From Caballeronia sordidicola (GTDB lineage: Bacteria; Pseudomonadota; Gammaproteobacteria; Burkholderiales; Burkholderiaceae): a stretch of DNA of 64,000 bases. The first letter of the stretch is position 1, and each line of letters begins with the position of its first letter. The translations under genes were made by a program, and so were the position numbers. The notes below the pieces were generated by a model. The model did no database searches. It was not told where the DNA came from and saw nothing but the letters and a program-made list of their open reading frames with translations. Below are positions 17,631 through 26,799 of the stretch, one piece after another. The DNA is taken from positions 34,170 through 98,169 of the forward strand of contig NZ_FCOC02000023.1 of NCBI RefSeq assembly GCF_001544455.2, in the 5' to 3' direction.

Positions 17631-17900
17631 ATGGCCGCCTTGTCGGACGAGATGGCGCGCATTCTTGAAAAAGCGGGCGAAGGGCTCAAGGCGTTGGAGA
17701 ATGAGGTAATCAGGCCGAGTTCGATCCGGACGATCCAGCGAGTGTCGAAGCAGCCATCGCCCACGTCGAAGCAGTCACCGACGCCAAAGTCACGCGCTTT
17801 CAAGGCAACCGTCTTGTCGAGGAAGCAGCGGACGCGATCAAAGCGGAATGCCGGGACTTATACTTCTACAGGCTACCGACCGCAGCCGGTAAGTGCTTTT
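17631..17900 (+). pseudogene. Frameshifted small cytoplasmic protein
   Basis: A GGAGGGG site precedes ATG 17631, and the frame begins MAALSDEMARILEKAGEGLK up to ALENE. From about 17705 the protein-like sequence continues in another frame: AEFDPDDPASVEAAIAHVEA, then VTDAKVTRFQGNRLVEEAAD. The original frame becomes Ser/Arg/Lys-rich noise at the same point. The two pieces together look like one ~85-residue acidic helical protein. The family is not recognised. Confidence 0.5.
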
Positions 17901-18026
17901 TTCTACTTTGGTTGCTCCTTTCGTTGTTCGATCGCCTCGAGAACGGCATCTGGATGTCGCCGCCTGCAGGGTCTCCGCACGCTCGTCGTGCCGGTCCCGT
18001 ACGTTAGGAGATCGCGTCGAAGCTCC

Positions 18027-18242
18027 TCAAGCAGCATCATGCTTTTGGCACGCTTGCGCACAAAAAGCTCGGTAAAAAGCGGGCTCACCAAAAAATACGC
18101 GAACGCGCTCGATCGCTCTATGCGCGGCAGTGCGCTTCTCATCCTCGCGCTGAGCGAATCGAGAAACCTTGTCTAAATTTTCGTGAATTGCATCAGAAAT
18201 ATTCTGGACAGTGCCTGTGTCGGCCTGCGGATCGGTTGTCAT
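18027..18242 (-). pseudogene. Truncated DUF1003-type membrane protein
   Basis: Starts MTTDPQADTGTVQNISDAIH and continues ENLDKVSRFAQREDEKRTAA, HRAIERVRVFFGEPAF. This is the DUF1003 N-terminus: a helix ahead of two membrane spans. After GEPAF the expected hydrophobic spans are missing, and the frame ends in unrelated residues at 18027. A neighbouring frame (17903-18142) carries no DUF1003 features either, so the membrane part has been deleted rather than only frameshifted. Confidence 0.6.
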
Positions 18243-18799
18243 ATCAGCGCTACGTTCTCAACGGAGGCGGCCAAGGCCGGAGGGTGGTTTTTTCTACCTT
18301 GAGCGCGGGAGCGCATCGGAAGCTTCGCCCGCGTTCGCGGCATAACAAATTCATCTGTATCTATTTTCACTTAAAGGAGTGCAAACGATCTTTCAGGTAC
18401 ACCCGTTGCGATTAGTCCGGCGACATCCTAACAGGTCAAAACCAATATTCCGGCACATTACTAAGTCACGACTACGTGCCATCCAAAGATGCGGCTCGTT
18501 CAAAGCGGTGCTGCAATTTCTGTAGCGATGGTGCGGTGTGAGCCCCCGAAAAAAAGCGGCCACGATGTCTTGAATGAATCAAACGTTGAAGCGCTTGCCA
18601 CGTCGCATCGGCCGGGCGGTGCAATCGCCGTAAGCTTTGCGAGTGCCCGGCGCAAGGGTCTTGAGTTGCTGTCATCGACCCCTGGAGCGGATGTCCTCAA
18701 TTTCCCGGACGTCTCGGTACATACCCTCGATTGACGACAAGAAACGTCCGGCCGATACTTTGTCCGTACAAATAAACAAATGAGACGGGAGTATCGAGC
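18243..18799. promoter_or_regulatory. Intergenic region upstream of the MaoC-led operon
   Basis: About 557 bases with no gene I can support. It must contain the promoter of the operon starting at 18800, which has a GGGAG-type site just before its ATG. The stretch near 18340-18380 is AT-rich. A binding site for the operon's GntR-type regulator may lie here, but none was pinned down. Confidence 0.4.
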
Positions 18800-19300
18800 A
18801 TGCAAGCTGAAGAAGTGGGAAAGCAGCGTTATCGAGCGAGCTATGGCCGCTACTTTGAAGAGTTCACGGTTGGCGATATCTACGAGCATCGGCCGGGACG
18901 CACAATCACCGAGGCGGACAACATCCATTTCTCATTGCTGACGATGAATTTCCATCCAATGCACTGTGACGCAGCACATGCCGCGAAAAGCGAATTCGGG
19001 CAATTGCTGGTGAACAGCGGACTGACCGTGGCAATTGTGCTCGGCATGTCTGTCAACGATGTCAGCGGCAAGGCCATTGCCAACCTCGGCTGGAAAGAAA
19101 TCAAGCTCACCGGTCCCGTGTTTTGCGGCGATACCCTGTATGCGGAATCCGAAGTGCTCCAAACGCGTGAATCGAAATCCCGTCCCACGCAAGGCATTGT
19201 CACGGTCCATACGCGCGCGTTCAAGCAGGACGGCACCGCCGTCATGGACTTTGTACGCACCGCGTTGATCGCCAAGAAAGGCCACGGCACCCGCGAGTAG
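18800..19300 (+). CDS. MaoC-family hydratase, probable itaconyl-CoA or mesaconyl-CoA hydratase
   Basis: 166 residues, a single hot-dog MaoC domain (YFEEFTVGDIYEHRPGRTIT), with the hydratase motif in NFHPMHCD (the His and Asp of the usual 'NPxHxD') and the substrate-side GDTLYAESEVL. Members add water to enoyl-CoA thioesters. With a CoA-transferase, a CitE-like lyase, an acyl-CoA dehydrogenase and a MmgE/PrpD protein downstream, the best fit is formation of citramalyl-CoA from itaconyl-CoA or mesaconyl-CoA, as Ich does in the P. aeruginosa itaconate cluster. First gene of the run, 84 bases before the transporter gene. Family sure, substrate inferred. Confidence 0.85.
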   Translation: MQAEEVGKQRYRASYGRYFEEFTVGDIYEHRPGRTITEADNIHFSLLTMNFHPMHCDAAHAAKSEFGQLLVNSGLTVAIVLGMSVNDVSGKAIANLGWKEIKLTGPVFCGDTLYAESEVLQTRESKSRPTQGIVTVHTRAFKQDGTAVMDFVRTALIAKKGHGTRE

Positions 19301-19383
19301 CACAGCTCGACACGCCGCAGGAAATGCTGATTCGGCCCAAGAACGAACGCATTTCACTCCATCCTCACAGTAAGGAGACAGCT

Positions 19384-20775
19384 GTGAACCAACTCGTAAG
19401 CTCAGGCGCGCGCCTCGACAGATTGCCAATGGCGAACTTCCACTGGAAGATCCTTGGCCTCATCAGCGCGGGCGCGTGCCTCGATGCGTTCGACGTGTAT
19501 CTCGCCGGCGGCGTCGTGGCCGCGATGATGAAGCAAGGATTTTCGACGCTTCATCTCAACGCGCTGTTCGTATCGGCGGGATTCTTCGGGATGGTGATCG
19601 GCGCGGGCTTGTCCGGCTATCTCGGCGATCGTTTCGGGCGTCGTTCTTCATATCAATTCAACCTCGCGCTGTTTGGCGTGATGTCGATTGCAGCCGCGTT
19701 TGCGCCGAGCATCTACTGGTTGATCGCGTGTCGCTTCCTGATGGGCATCGGACTTGGCGCCGAACTGGTCGTTGCTGCCGGAACGCTGTGCGAGTTCATC
19801 CCGCCGGCGTATCGCGGACGATGGATAGCGCTGCTTGGGCTCATCGTCAATTCGGGGCTCGTCATTGCAACGAGCGTGGGATATGTCGTGATTCCGACGC
19901 TCGGATGGCGCTGGATGTTCGCCATCGCGGGCATTGGCGCAATGATCGTATGGGCGCTGCGCCACAGCATGCCGGAGTCGCCGCGCTGGCTTGAATCGGT
20001 CGGACGTCTCGATGAAGCTGAACGTACCGTGAGCGCGATCGAGGCCGAGGTTGCGAAGCAGCGTGGTCCGTTGCCCGAATGCGCGCGCACGCAGAACCTC
20101 GAAGTGCCGCAACTGCCGTTCAGTGCGTTGTTCCGGCGCGGGATGATCGGCCGTACGCTGACAGCAGCCCTGACGGCTATAGCGGTGAATGTCGCGGTCT
20201 ACGGTTTCGTTGCATGGCTGCCGACCTTCTTCGTGAAGGAAGGGCGGGATGTGGTGACCTCGCTTGGCTTTACTACGCTGATGTCGTTCGGCGCACCGTT
20301 CGGCGCGGTGCTCGGTTTCCTGAGCGCGGACCGTCTCGGCCGCGCCAAGGGTCTGGTTTTCTTCTCGGCGATGACAATTGTCCTCGGCTTCATCTATCCG
20401 CAGATGGTCGCCAACGCCGCGATCGCGTGTGTCGGCTTCGTGCTCGTGAGTTGCATCTTCGCGATTGTCACGCTCGGCCTCTTTGGCTACGTGCCCGAGT
20501 TGTTTCCCACGGCATTGCGCTTGCGGGGAACGGGCGCTGCAGGCGTGTGCGGCCGGCTTGCATCGATGACCACGTCATATGTTGCCGTGCTGCTCTACGC
20601 CCAGTTCGGATTGTTCGGCGTCCTCGGCATGGTGTCCGGCGTCCTGATCCTGTTGATCGTGGCGGTCTTGTCACTCGGGGTCGATGCGAATCAATATTCG
20701 CTCGAAGCGGCATCGCCTGACGAAGACGCGCTCGATACCCATCTGGATATCAAGCAAGGAGGAATTGCACGATGA
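19384..20775 (+). CDS. MFS transporter, probable dicarboxylate uptake
   Basis: 463 residues from a GTG at 19384 with AAGGAG 6 bases upstream; an earlier frame start at 19324 lacks this. Twelve predicted helices, with the MFS motif GYLGDRFGRR between helices 2 and 3, and MPESPRWL after helix 6, as in the sugar and aromatic-acid porter groups. A charged pair (LDAFDVYLAGG) sits in helix 1. Its place inside the operon suggests import of the C5 dicarboxylate substrate; the P. aeruginosa itaconate cluster has a TRAP system in this role. It overlaps the next gene by four bases. Confidence 0.85.
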   Translation: MNQLVSSGARLDRLPMANFHWKILGLISAGACLDAFDVYLAGGVVAAMMKQGFSTLHLNALFVSAGFFGMVIGAGLSGYLGDRFGRRSSYQFNLALFGVMSIAAAFAPSIYWLIACRFLMGIGLGAELVVAAGTLCEFIPPAYRGRWIALLGLIVNSGLVIATSVGYVVIPTLGWRWMFAIAGIGAMIVWALRHSMPESPRWLESVGRLDEAERTVSAIEAEVAKQRGPLPECARTQNLEVPQLPFSALFRRGMIGRTLTAALTAIAVNVAVYGFVAWLPTFFVKEGRDVVTSLGFTTLMSFGAPFGAVLGFLSADRLGRAKGLVFFSAMTIVLGFIYPQMVANAAIACVGFVLVSCIFAIVTLGLFGYVPELFPTALRLRGTGAAGVCGRLASMTTSYVAVLLYAQFGLFGVLGMVSGVLILLIVAVLSLGVDANQYSLEAASPDEDALDTHLDIKQGGIAR

Positions 20776-22160
20776 GCTCCATGTCCATGTCCATCTCCGC
20801 GACGCTTGCGCGCTTCACGACAAACCTGCAATTGTCCGATGTACCCCAGGCGGTTCGCGAGCGCGCCAAGCACCTGATGCTGGATAGCATCGGCCTTGCG
20901 TTCGCGACCACGGAATTCAATTATTCGCGTGCAACGCTCGCCGCCATGCAGGAACTCGACAGCGGCAACGCGTCGGTATTCGCGCACACGGAACGCCTTG
21001 CCATGCGCGACGCAATGCTCTTCAACGGCTTGCTGATCCACGGCCTGGATTTCGACGATACCCACGCACGCGGCGTGATCCACTCGACCGCAAGCGCGCT
21101 GCCTTGCGTGTTCGGCGTCGGCGAGCGCGAGAGCGCAAGCGGCGCCGATCTGCTCACCGCGTATCTTTGCGCGATGGAAGTGTCCACCCGGGTGAGCGCA
21201 GTTGCACAAGGCGGTTTTCACAAGGCAGGTTTCCATCCGACGGGGCTCGCAGGCGCGTTCGGCTGCACGCTGGCGGCCGCTCGCCTGCTCGGCCTCGACG
21301 CAGCACGCGCGACCCACGCGCAAGGAATCGCCTTATCCATGGCCTCGGGGAGTCTCGAATTCCTGCAGGACGGCGCGTGGACCAAGCGGCTGCATCCCGG
21401 CTCGGCGGCTGTCAGCGGCACGATCGCGGCGTCGCTTGCGAAGCACGGCTTCGTGGGACCAGGCGCGCCCTATGAAGGCCGCTACGGGCTCTATTCGCTG
21501 CACCTGAACGACGCCGCTTCGCCTGATCTTTCCATCGCGACGGCCGGACTTGGCGATCAATGGGAAATCGATCACGTCGCGCTCAAGCCGATACCCGCCT
21601 GTCATTTCACGCATGCGTCGTCGGACGCCGCCGTCGAGCTGCATAAACAACACGGCCTGACGCTCGATGAAATCGAGAACGTCATCGTGCGCGTGCCGGG
21701 TCCGACCGTGGATGTGGTCTGCGAGCCGGTATCGAACAAGAAGCGGCCCGCGAACAGCTACGACGCGCAGTTCAGCATTCCGTACATCGTCGCGACGGGA
21801 TTGCTCAAGGGACGTTTTACGCTCGACGACCTGGACGACGCTGCGCTTGCCGATCCGGCGGTTTTATCGCTGGCACAACGCGTCGACTACGAAGTCGATA
21901 ACGAGTCCACATTCCCGCGCCATTACACCGGCGAGGTGATCGTCTTTACACGCGATGGCCGGCGTCTGGCGCACCGTGAAGCGATCAATCGCGGATCCTC
22001 GGACAGGCCGCTGAGCAACGACGACATCGTCGCGAAGTTCTTCGATAACGCCGCACGCGCGCTCACGCAAGAACGCGCCACGCAAATCCGCGACGCGATT
22101 CTTGGCCTCGAACAGACACCGGTGTCAACGCTGGGAAGCGTATTGCGTCGTCCCGCTTAA
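20772..22160 (+). CDS. MmgE/PrpD family protein
   Basis: 462 residues with an AAGGAGGA site before the ATG. Family features are LDSIGLAFATTEFNYSRATL, LHGLDFDDTHARGVIHSTAS, GFHKAGFHPTGLAGAFGC and KPIPACHFTHASSDAAVELH. Relatives include 2-methylcitrate dehydratase and cis-aconitate decarboxylase, so the family handles tri- and dicarboxylates. A PrpD-like gene is also found in the itaconate cluster of P. aeruginosa. It may interconvert or isomerise a C5/C6 dicarboxylate before CoA activation; this is inference. Overlaps the transporter gene by ATGA. Confidence 0.85.
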   Translation: MSSMSMSISATLARFTTNLQLSDVPQAVRERAKHLMLDSIGLAFATTEFNYSRATLAAMQELDSGNASVFAHTERLAMRDAMLFNGLLIHGLDFDDTHARGVIHSTASALPCVFGVGERESASGADLLTAYLCAMEVSTRVSAVAQGGFHKAGFHPTGLAGAFGCTLAAARLLGLDAARATHAQGIALSMASGSLEFLQDGAWTKRLHPGSAAVSGTIAASLAKHGFVGPGAPYEGRYGLYSLHLNDAASPDLSIATAGLGDQWEIDHVALKPIPACHFTHASSDAAVELHKQHGLTLDEIENVIVRVPGPTVDVVCEPVSNKKRPANSYDAQFSIPYIVATGLLKGRFTLDDLDDAALADPAVLSLAQRVDYEVDNESTFPRHYTGEVIVFTRDGRRLAHREAINRGSSDRPLSNDDIVAKFFDNAARALTQERATQIRDAILGLEQTPVSTLGSVLRRPA

Positions 22161-22207
22161 TCGCCGCATCAATTAATGTGCTGCACGCCTTCAGGGCAGG
22201 AGATTTC

Positions 22208-23401
22208 ATGGCTACTATCGATGTAGAAAAAGCAGAAACAGCAGAAACAGCGGAAGAAGCGAAGGCAAACGAGGTACTGATTCTCGACATGCTCGACCGG
22301 TTTCTTAAGACGGAGGTGAAGCCGTACGTCCACGCGCTCGAAGCTGCGGATGAGTACCCGCACGAAATCGTCGAGAAGATGAAGGACATGGGGTTGTTCG
22401 GCTGCCTGATCAATCAGGAATACGGCGGTCTGGGTCTTTCCACGTCGACCTACGCGAAGATCGTGGACCGGATCTCGGCCGTGTGGATGTCGGTGAGCGG
22501 GATTATCAACTCACACCTGATCATGGCAATGACGGTGCAGCGAAACGGCACCGAAGAACAGAAACAAACTTACCTTCCACGCATGGCGACGGGGGAATTG
22601 CGTGGCGGTATCGGCTTGACGGAACCGGATTGCGGCACGGATTTGCAGGCAATCCGCACGGTCGCGCGCCGCGAAGGCGACGAGTACGTAGTCAACGGCA
22701 GCAAGACGTGGATCACGAACAGTCTTCATGGCAACGTGCTTGCGCTGCTGGTGAAAACCGATCCGAAGGCCGAGCCGCGACACAAAGGCATGACGCTGTT
22801 GCTGGTCGAAAAAGGCCCGGGATTCGAAGTCAGCCGCAAGCTTGAAAAGCTGGGCTACAAAGGCATCGACACCTGCGAACTGACGTTCACGGATTTTCGC
22901 GTACCGGTGCCGCAAGTCATTGGCGGCGTGGAAGGACTCGGGCTCAAGCAGATTCTGGGCGGCCTCGAACTGGGACGCATCAACGTGGCGGCGCGCGGTG
23001 TAGGTATCGCTCAAGCGGCGCTCGACGAATCCGTTTCCTATTCGCAGCAACGCAAGACCTTCGGCAAGCCGATTTGCGAGCATCAGGCGATCGCCTTAAA
23101 GCTGGGTGAAATGGCGACGCGTTTGCAGGCTGCGCGGCTGTTGACGGAAGCGGCCGCGGTGGCTTACGACCGGGGCGAGCGTTGCGACATGGAAGCCGGC
23201 ATGGCGAAATATTTTGCTACCGAAGCGGCGCTCGAAAACAGCATTGAAGCAATGCGGATTCACGGCGCATATGGCTATTCGAAAGAGTTCAACGTCGAGC
23301 GTTTGTATCGCGATGCACCGTTGTTGTGTATTGGCGAAGGAACCAATGAAATGCAGCGAATGATCATCGCCAAAAATCTGATCGCGAGGAATCCGGTATG
23401 A
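22208..23401 (+). CDS. Acyl-CoA dehydrogenase, possibly methylsuccinyl-CoA dehydrogenase-like
   Basis: 397 residues from the ATG at 22208 with AGGAG upstream. The three-domain FAD-dependent fold is evident: GGIGLTEPDCGTDLQAI (flavin contact), WITNSLHG, the helical C-domain SQQRKTFGKPICEHQAIALK, and IGEGTNEMQRMIIAKNLI holding the likely catalytic Glu. A ~30-residue Ala/Glu-rich N-terminal extension precedes the core. In this setting it could oxidise methylsuccinyl-CoA to mesaconyl-CoA, feeding the MaoC hydratase, but substrate choice is inferred. Overlaps the CoA-transferase gene by four bases. Confidence 0.87.
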   Translation: MATIDVEKAETAETAEEAKANEVLILDMLDRFLKTEVKPYVHALEAADEYPHEIVEKMKDMGLFGCLINQEYGGLGLSTSTYAKIVDRISAVWMSVSGIINSHLIMAMTVQRNGTEEQKQTYLPRMATGELRGGIGLTEPDCGTDLQAIRTVARREGDEYVVNGSKTWITNSLHGNVLALLVKTDPKAEPRHKGMTLLLVEKGPGFEVSRKLEKLGYKGIDTCELTFTDFRVPVPQVIGGVEGLGLKQILGGLELGRINVAARGVGIAQAALDESVSYSQQRKTFGKPICEHQAIALKLGEMATRLQAARLLTEAAAVAYDRGERCDMEAGMAKYFATEAALENSIEAMRIHGAYGYSKEFNVERLYRDAPLLCIGEGTNEMQRMIIAKNLIARNPV

Positions 23402-24588
23402 CTTTGCCTCTCTCAGGCGTGCGTATTGTCGCGGTCGAACAGTATGGCGCGGGTCCGTTCGCCACCCAGCATCTGGCCGATCTTGGTGCCGAGATCATCA
23501 AGGTCGAGAACTTCCGTGAAGGCGGCGACGTTGGCCGCGCGGTAGGTCCATATTTTTTCGGCGAAGGCGACAGCCATTTTTTCGAAGCCTTCAATCGCAA
23601 CAAATGCAGCTTGACGCTCGATCTGAAAAAGCCGGAAGCACGCGAAGTGCTGCTCGATCTCGTGAAGAAGAGCGACGCGGTTTTCAATAATCTTCGCGGC
23701 GATCTCCCCGCCAAACTCGGCCTGACCTATGACCAGTTGAAGGAGTCGAACCCTGCCATTGTCTGCGGCCATCTTTCGGCTTATGGCAGAACCGGAAGCC
23801 GCGCCTCATGGCCGGGGTATGACTACCTGATGCAGGCCGAGGCGGGATATCTTTCGGTCACGGGGGAGCCGGATAGTCCGCCCGCGCGCTTCGGTTTATC
23901 GATCATCGACTTGATGACGGGCACCACGGCCGCCATGGCGTTGCTTGCAGGAATCGTGCAGGCGCGCGCGTCGGGCATCGGCCGGGACATGGACGTCAGT
24001 CTCTTCGATGTCGCCGTGCACAATCTCGCGTATGTCGCGACCTGGTATTTGAACGGCGATGTCGTGACGGGACGCGATCGCCGGTCGACGCATCCTTCGC
24101 TTACGCCGAGCCAGTTGTACAAGACGCAGGACGGCTGGATCTTCCTGATGTGCAACAAGGAAAAATTCTGGGGCGTGTTGGCGGAAGTGCTCGACAGACC
24201 GTCGTGGGTCACGGACGAGCGTTTCAACAACTTCAAGGCGCGGCTCGCCAATCGCGACCTGCTGGAAAAGGAACTCGACGCAGCACTTTCCACGGCCACG
24301 ACCGATGAGTGGTTGAAGCGATTTGGCGGACGTGTCCCGGCTGCACCGGTCTACGACGTCAAGCAGGCGCTCGAAAATCCGTTCCTTGCCGAGCGCGAGG
24401 GCGTGGTCAACGCCGAGCATCCGCGCTTTGGCAAGATTCGCGGCGTGGCTGCGCCCGTTCGCGTGGACGAGGCGTTGCCGTTGCGTGCGGCGCCGGATCT
24501 GGGTCAGGACACGGACAGGCTGCTTGCGGAACTCGGTTACGATGCTGAACGGGTCGCCTCGCTCCGCGAGAAGGCCGTCGTGCAATGA
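23398..24588 (+). CDS. Class III CoA-transferase (CaiB/BaiF family), probable itaconate/succinyl-CoA transferase
   Basis: 396 residues. Starts MTLPLSGVRIVAVEQYGAGP with the family's ADLGAEIIKVE, NRNKCSLTLDLKKPEAREVL, and the region around FGLSIIDLMTGTTAAMALLA holding the conserved Asp that forms the acyl-anhydride intermediate (about residue 170). It moves CoA between organic acids. Next to a MaoC hydratase and a CitE-like lyase it matches Ict, which activates itaconate with succinyl-CoA. The four-base overlaps on both sides indicate one transcript. Confidence 0.87.
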   Translation: MTLPLSGVRIVAVEQYGAGPFATQHLADLGAEIIKVENFREGGDVGRAVGPYFFGEGDSHFFEAFNRNKCSLTLDLKKPEAREVLLDLVKKSDAVFNNLRGDLPAKLGLTYDQLKESNPAIVCGHLSAYGRTGSRASWPGYDYLMQAEAGYLSVTGEPDSPPARFGLSIIDLMTGTTAAMALLAGIVQARASGIGRDMDVSLFDVAVHNLAYVATWYLNGDVVTGRDRRSTHPSLTPSQLYKTQDGWIFLMCNKEKFWGVLAEVLDRPSWVTDERFNNFKARLANRDLLEKELDAALSTATTDEWLKRFGGRVPAAPVYDVKQALENPFLAEREGVVNAEHPRFGKIRGVAAPVRVDEALPLRAAPDLGQDTDRLLAELGYDAERVASLREKAVVQ

Positions 24589-25418
24589 GCTCCGAAGCCT
24601 TGCGTGACGGATCTGGACGTGGGCATCCGCCACGTTCGTCCCGTTCACTTATCTTCACGCAAGAGCCGATGGTCACAGTCCTGGGTCAGCAACCGCGTTA
24701 CATGCAATTGGCGCAGACGCTCGTCAACGAAATTCAGAGCGGCCGGTTTCCGGTCGGCTCGACCATCCCCACCGAGTTCGAGTTGTGCGAGCAATTCGGC
24801 GCGAGCCGTTCTACGGTGCGCGAAGCGGTCAAGCAACTCGTGCAACTGGGCATGGTCGTTCGCCAGGCGGGCGTGGGTACGACAGTGAAGGCTTTGCGCT
24901 CCGAAGGGGGGTATCGGCAGGTCATGCAGCAGTTGAGCGATTTGCATCGTTATACCGCCGATACCGTCCTGCAGATTTTATCGAAGGAGACAGCCGAGGT
25001 TCGTGACCCTGCTGTCTGTGAATTGCTTAAGGCCGGGCCTGGCGAAACATGGTTGCGGATCACCGGCTTGCGGCGCTCGGGCGAAAGTCCCGACCCGATT
25101 TGCCATACCGAGGTTCTCATACAGCCGGCCTTCCGGTCGCTCGTGGTGAGCGAAAACGAATCGCACGTGCCCATTTACACGCTGATCGAAATGCAGTTTG
25201 GCGAACGCATTGTCGAAGTCCAGCAGGAGATACGAGCCATCGCCATGCCCGCCGCTATTGCTACGCTGGTCAATGCCCGTGCGCGATCCCCGGCGCTCTG
25301 GGTGTGCCGGCGATACCTCAACCGCCGCAGCGAAGTTGTCGAGGCTGCGTTCAGCATCCATCCCGCCGACAGATTCAGTTACTCGGAGACGTTCCAGCGT
25401 GAATGGAACGCCGGCTAA
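24585..25418 (+). CDS. GntR-family (HutC type) transcriptional regulator with UTRA domain
   Basis: 277 residues from 24585, or ~249 from ATG 24669. The winged helix is MQLAQTLVNEIQSGRFPVGS, then PTEFELCEQFGASRSTVREA, VKQLVQLGMVVRQAGVGTTV, a clear GntR domain. The C-terminal two-thirds (WLRITGLRRSGESPDPICHT to EVVEAAFSIHPADRFSYSET) is a UTRA effector domain, which binds small metabolites. It sits in the operon between transferase and lyase, so it probably controls this operon in response to the substrate or a CoA-free intermediate. The long N-terminal start overlaps the transferase stop, and the shorter start is equally possible. Confidence 0.88.
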   Translation: MSSEALRDGSGRGHPPRSSRSLIFTQEPMVTVLGQQPRYMQLAQTLVNEIQSGRFPVGSTIPTEFELCEQFGASRSTVREAVKQLVQLGMVVRQAGVGTTVKALRSEGGYRQVMQQLSDLHRYTADTVLQILSKETAEVRDPAVCELLKAGPGETWLRITGLRRSGESPDPICHTEVLIQPAFRSLVVSENESHVPIYTLIEMQFGERIVEVQQEIRAIAMPAAIATLVNARARSPALWVCRRYLNRRSEVVEAAFSIHPADRFSYSETFQREWNAG

Positions 25419-25440
25419 CGCCTCATGTCAGGAGTCCCGC

Positions 25441-26259
25441 ATGTCGCTTAACAGCTATCTGTTCGTACCGGGCGATCGTCCCGAACGCTTTTCAAAAGCA
25501 CTTGCGACCGCCGCGCATCAAGTCGTGATCGACCTCGAGGACGCCGTTGCTCCAGAGGCGAAAATCCAGGCGCGGGAAGGGCTTGCGAAGTGGTTGCAAG
25601 CCGGTCTCGCGGACATCGACAAGCCGCGCATCCTGATCCGGGTCAATGCATACGGCACGCCATGGCATGAGGACGATGTCCGGATGGTGCGCGCGTCTCC
25701 CGTCACGCGCGTGATGGTTCCAAAGGCGGAAGTGCCGGGCGAGCTGGCCGACATCGCGGTGCGATGCGGCGAGGGCGTGTCGCTGATTGCGCTGATCGAG
25801 AGCGTTACCGGCGTGGTGCAAATGCGCGCCATTGCGCATGAGAAGTCGGTGTCGCGGCTTGCGTTCGGCTCATGCGATTATTGCGTCGATGCCAACATGG
25901 AAGACACCGGACGAGAGCTTGATTACGTGCGCTCGCAATTTGTGATCGAGTCGCGTTTTGCCGGACTTCCGGCGCCAATCGACGGCGTGACCTTATCGAT
26001 TGACGACGCGCCACTGATCGACGCGGATGTCGCCGCGGGACGGCGTTTCGGTTTTGGCGCCAAGCTCTGCATTCATCCGAAGCAAGTAGAGGCCGTGAAC
26101 CGCGGATTTGCGCCGAGCGACGTGGATCTCGCGTGGGCCGAACGCGTGCTGTCAAAGCTTGCTGAAAATCCGCAGGGCGCGATTGCCGTCGATGGAAAAC
26201 TCGTCGACAAACCCATTGTCGATCGCGCAAAAAGAATCATCGCGAGCTTTACGCATTGA
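25441..26259 (+). CDS. CitE-like CoA-ester lyase, probable citramalyl-CoA lyase
   Basis: 272 residues from ATG 25441 (AGGAG upstream). HpcH/HpaI TIM-barrel features: MSLNSYLFVPGDRPERFSKA, VVIDLEDAVAPEAK (Mg ligand region), ILIRVNAYGTPWHEDDV, LIALIESVTGVVQ (Glu ligand), and FGFGAKLCIHPKQVEAVNRGF, the CitE hallmark. Stand-alone CitE-like lyases split malyl-, citramalyl- or similar CoA esters. With hydratase and transferase genes in the run, cleavage of citramalyl-CoA to acetyl-CoA and pyruvate is the likely reaction (Ccl in P. aeruginosa). The stereochemistry cannot be judged. Confidence 0.88.
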   Translation: MSLNSYLFVPGDRPERFSKALATAAHQVVIDLEDAVAPEAKIQAREGLAKWLQAGLADIDKPRILIRVNAYGTPWHEDDVRMVRASPVTRVMVPKAEVPGELADIAVRCGEGVSLIALIESVTGVVQMRAIAHEKSVSRLAFGSCDYCVDANMEDTGRELDYVRSQFVIESRFAGLPAPIDGVTLSIDDAPLIDADVAAGRRFGFGAKLCIHPKQVEAVNRGFAPSDVDLAWAERVLSKLAENPQGAIAVDGKLVDKPIVDRAKRIIASFTH

Positions 26260-26262
26260 GCC

Positions 26263-26799
26263 ATGGAACGTCAACTTCTCCACGTACGGCGAATTGAACT
26301 GAGCGGCTTTCGGCGCGAGGATGGTCTTTACGACATTGAAGGCGTGCTCAAGGATACGAAAACCTATGATCGTCAGTCGAGCGGCGTCGCGCGTCTCGCG
26401 GGCGATGCCATTCATCAGATGCGTCTGCGCATCACCGTCAATACGGCTTTCCTGATCGTCGATGCGCACGCAGAGTCCGAAGTCGTGCCGTATCCTGGCT
26501 TTTGCGACATCATCGGGCCGGAGTACAAGAAGCTGATCGGATTGACTCTCAAAGCCGGGTTCACGCGTGAAACGCGGACGTTGTTTGGTGGCACGAACGG
26601 CTGCACGCATCTAACCGAATTGATCGGCGGCGTGGCGACCGCCGCGTTCCAGACGATGAGCGAAGAGATCAACGCGTCGAACGACCAGCAGCCGTTTCAG
26701 CTCGACGGCTGTCATGCGTTGCGGACCGACGGTGAGGCGGTAAGGGAGTTTTATCCGAAGTGGTATCGGCCAAAAGAAATCGCCGGGGATCAATCCTGA
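26263..26799 (+). CDS. DUF2889 protein
   Basis: 178 residues, starting three bases after the lyase stop, so it is the last gene of the operon. The family pattern is RQLLHVRRIELSGFRREDGL, YDIEGVLKDTKTYD, then FCDIIGPEYKKLIGLTLKAG and GGTNGCTHLTELIGGVATAA. The HxxE/Cys-containing C-terminal motif suggests metal or thioester binding, but the function is not known. Its steady linkage to CoA-dependent dicarboxylate genes is the only hint. Confidence 0.85.
   Translation: MERQLLHVRRIELSGFRREDGLYDIEGVLKDTKTYDRQSSGVARLAGDAIHQMRLRITVNTAFLIVDAHAESEVVPYPGFCDIIGPEYKKLIGLTLKAGFTRETRTLFGGTNGCTHLTELIGGVATAAFQTMSEEINASNDQQPFQLDGCHALRTDGEAVREFYPKWYRPKEIAGDQS

Noticed and set aside
17903..18142. 79-codon frame as a separate gene
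   Set aside because: It overlaps the DUF1003 remnant in another frame, has no ribosome binding site and no recognisable domain.
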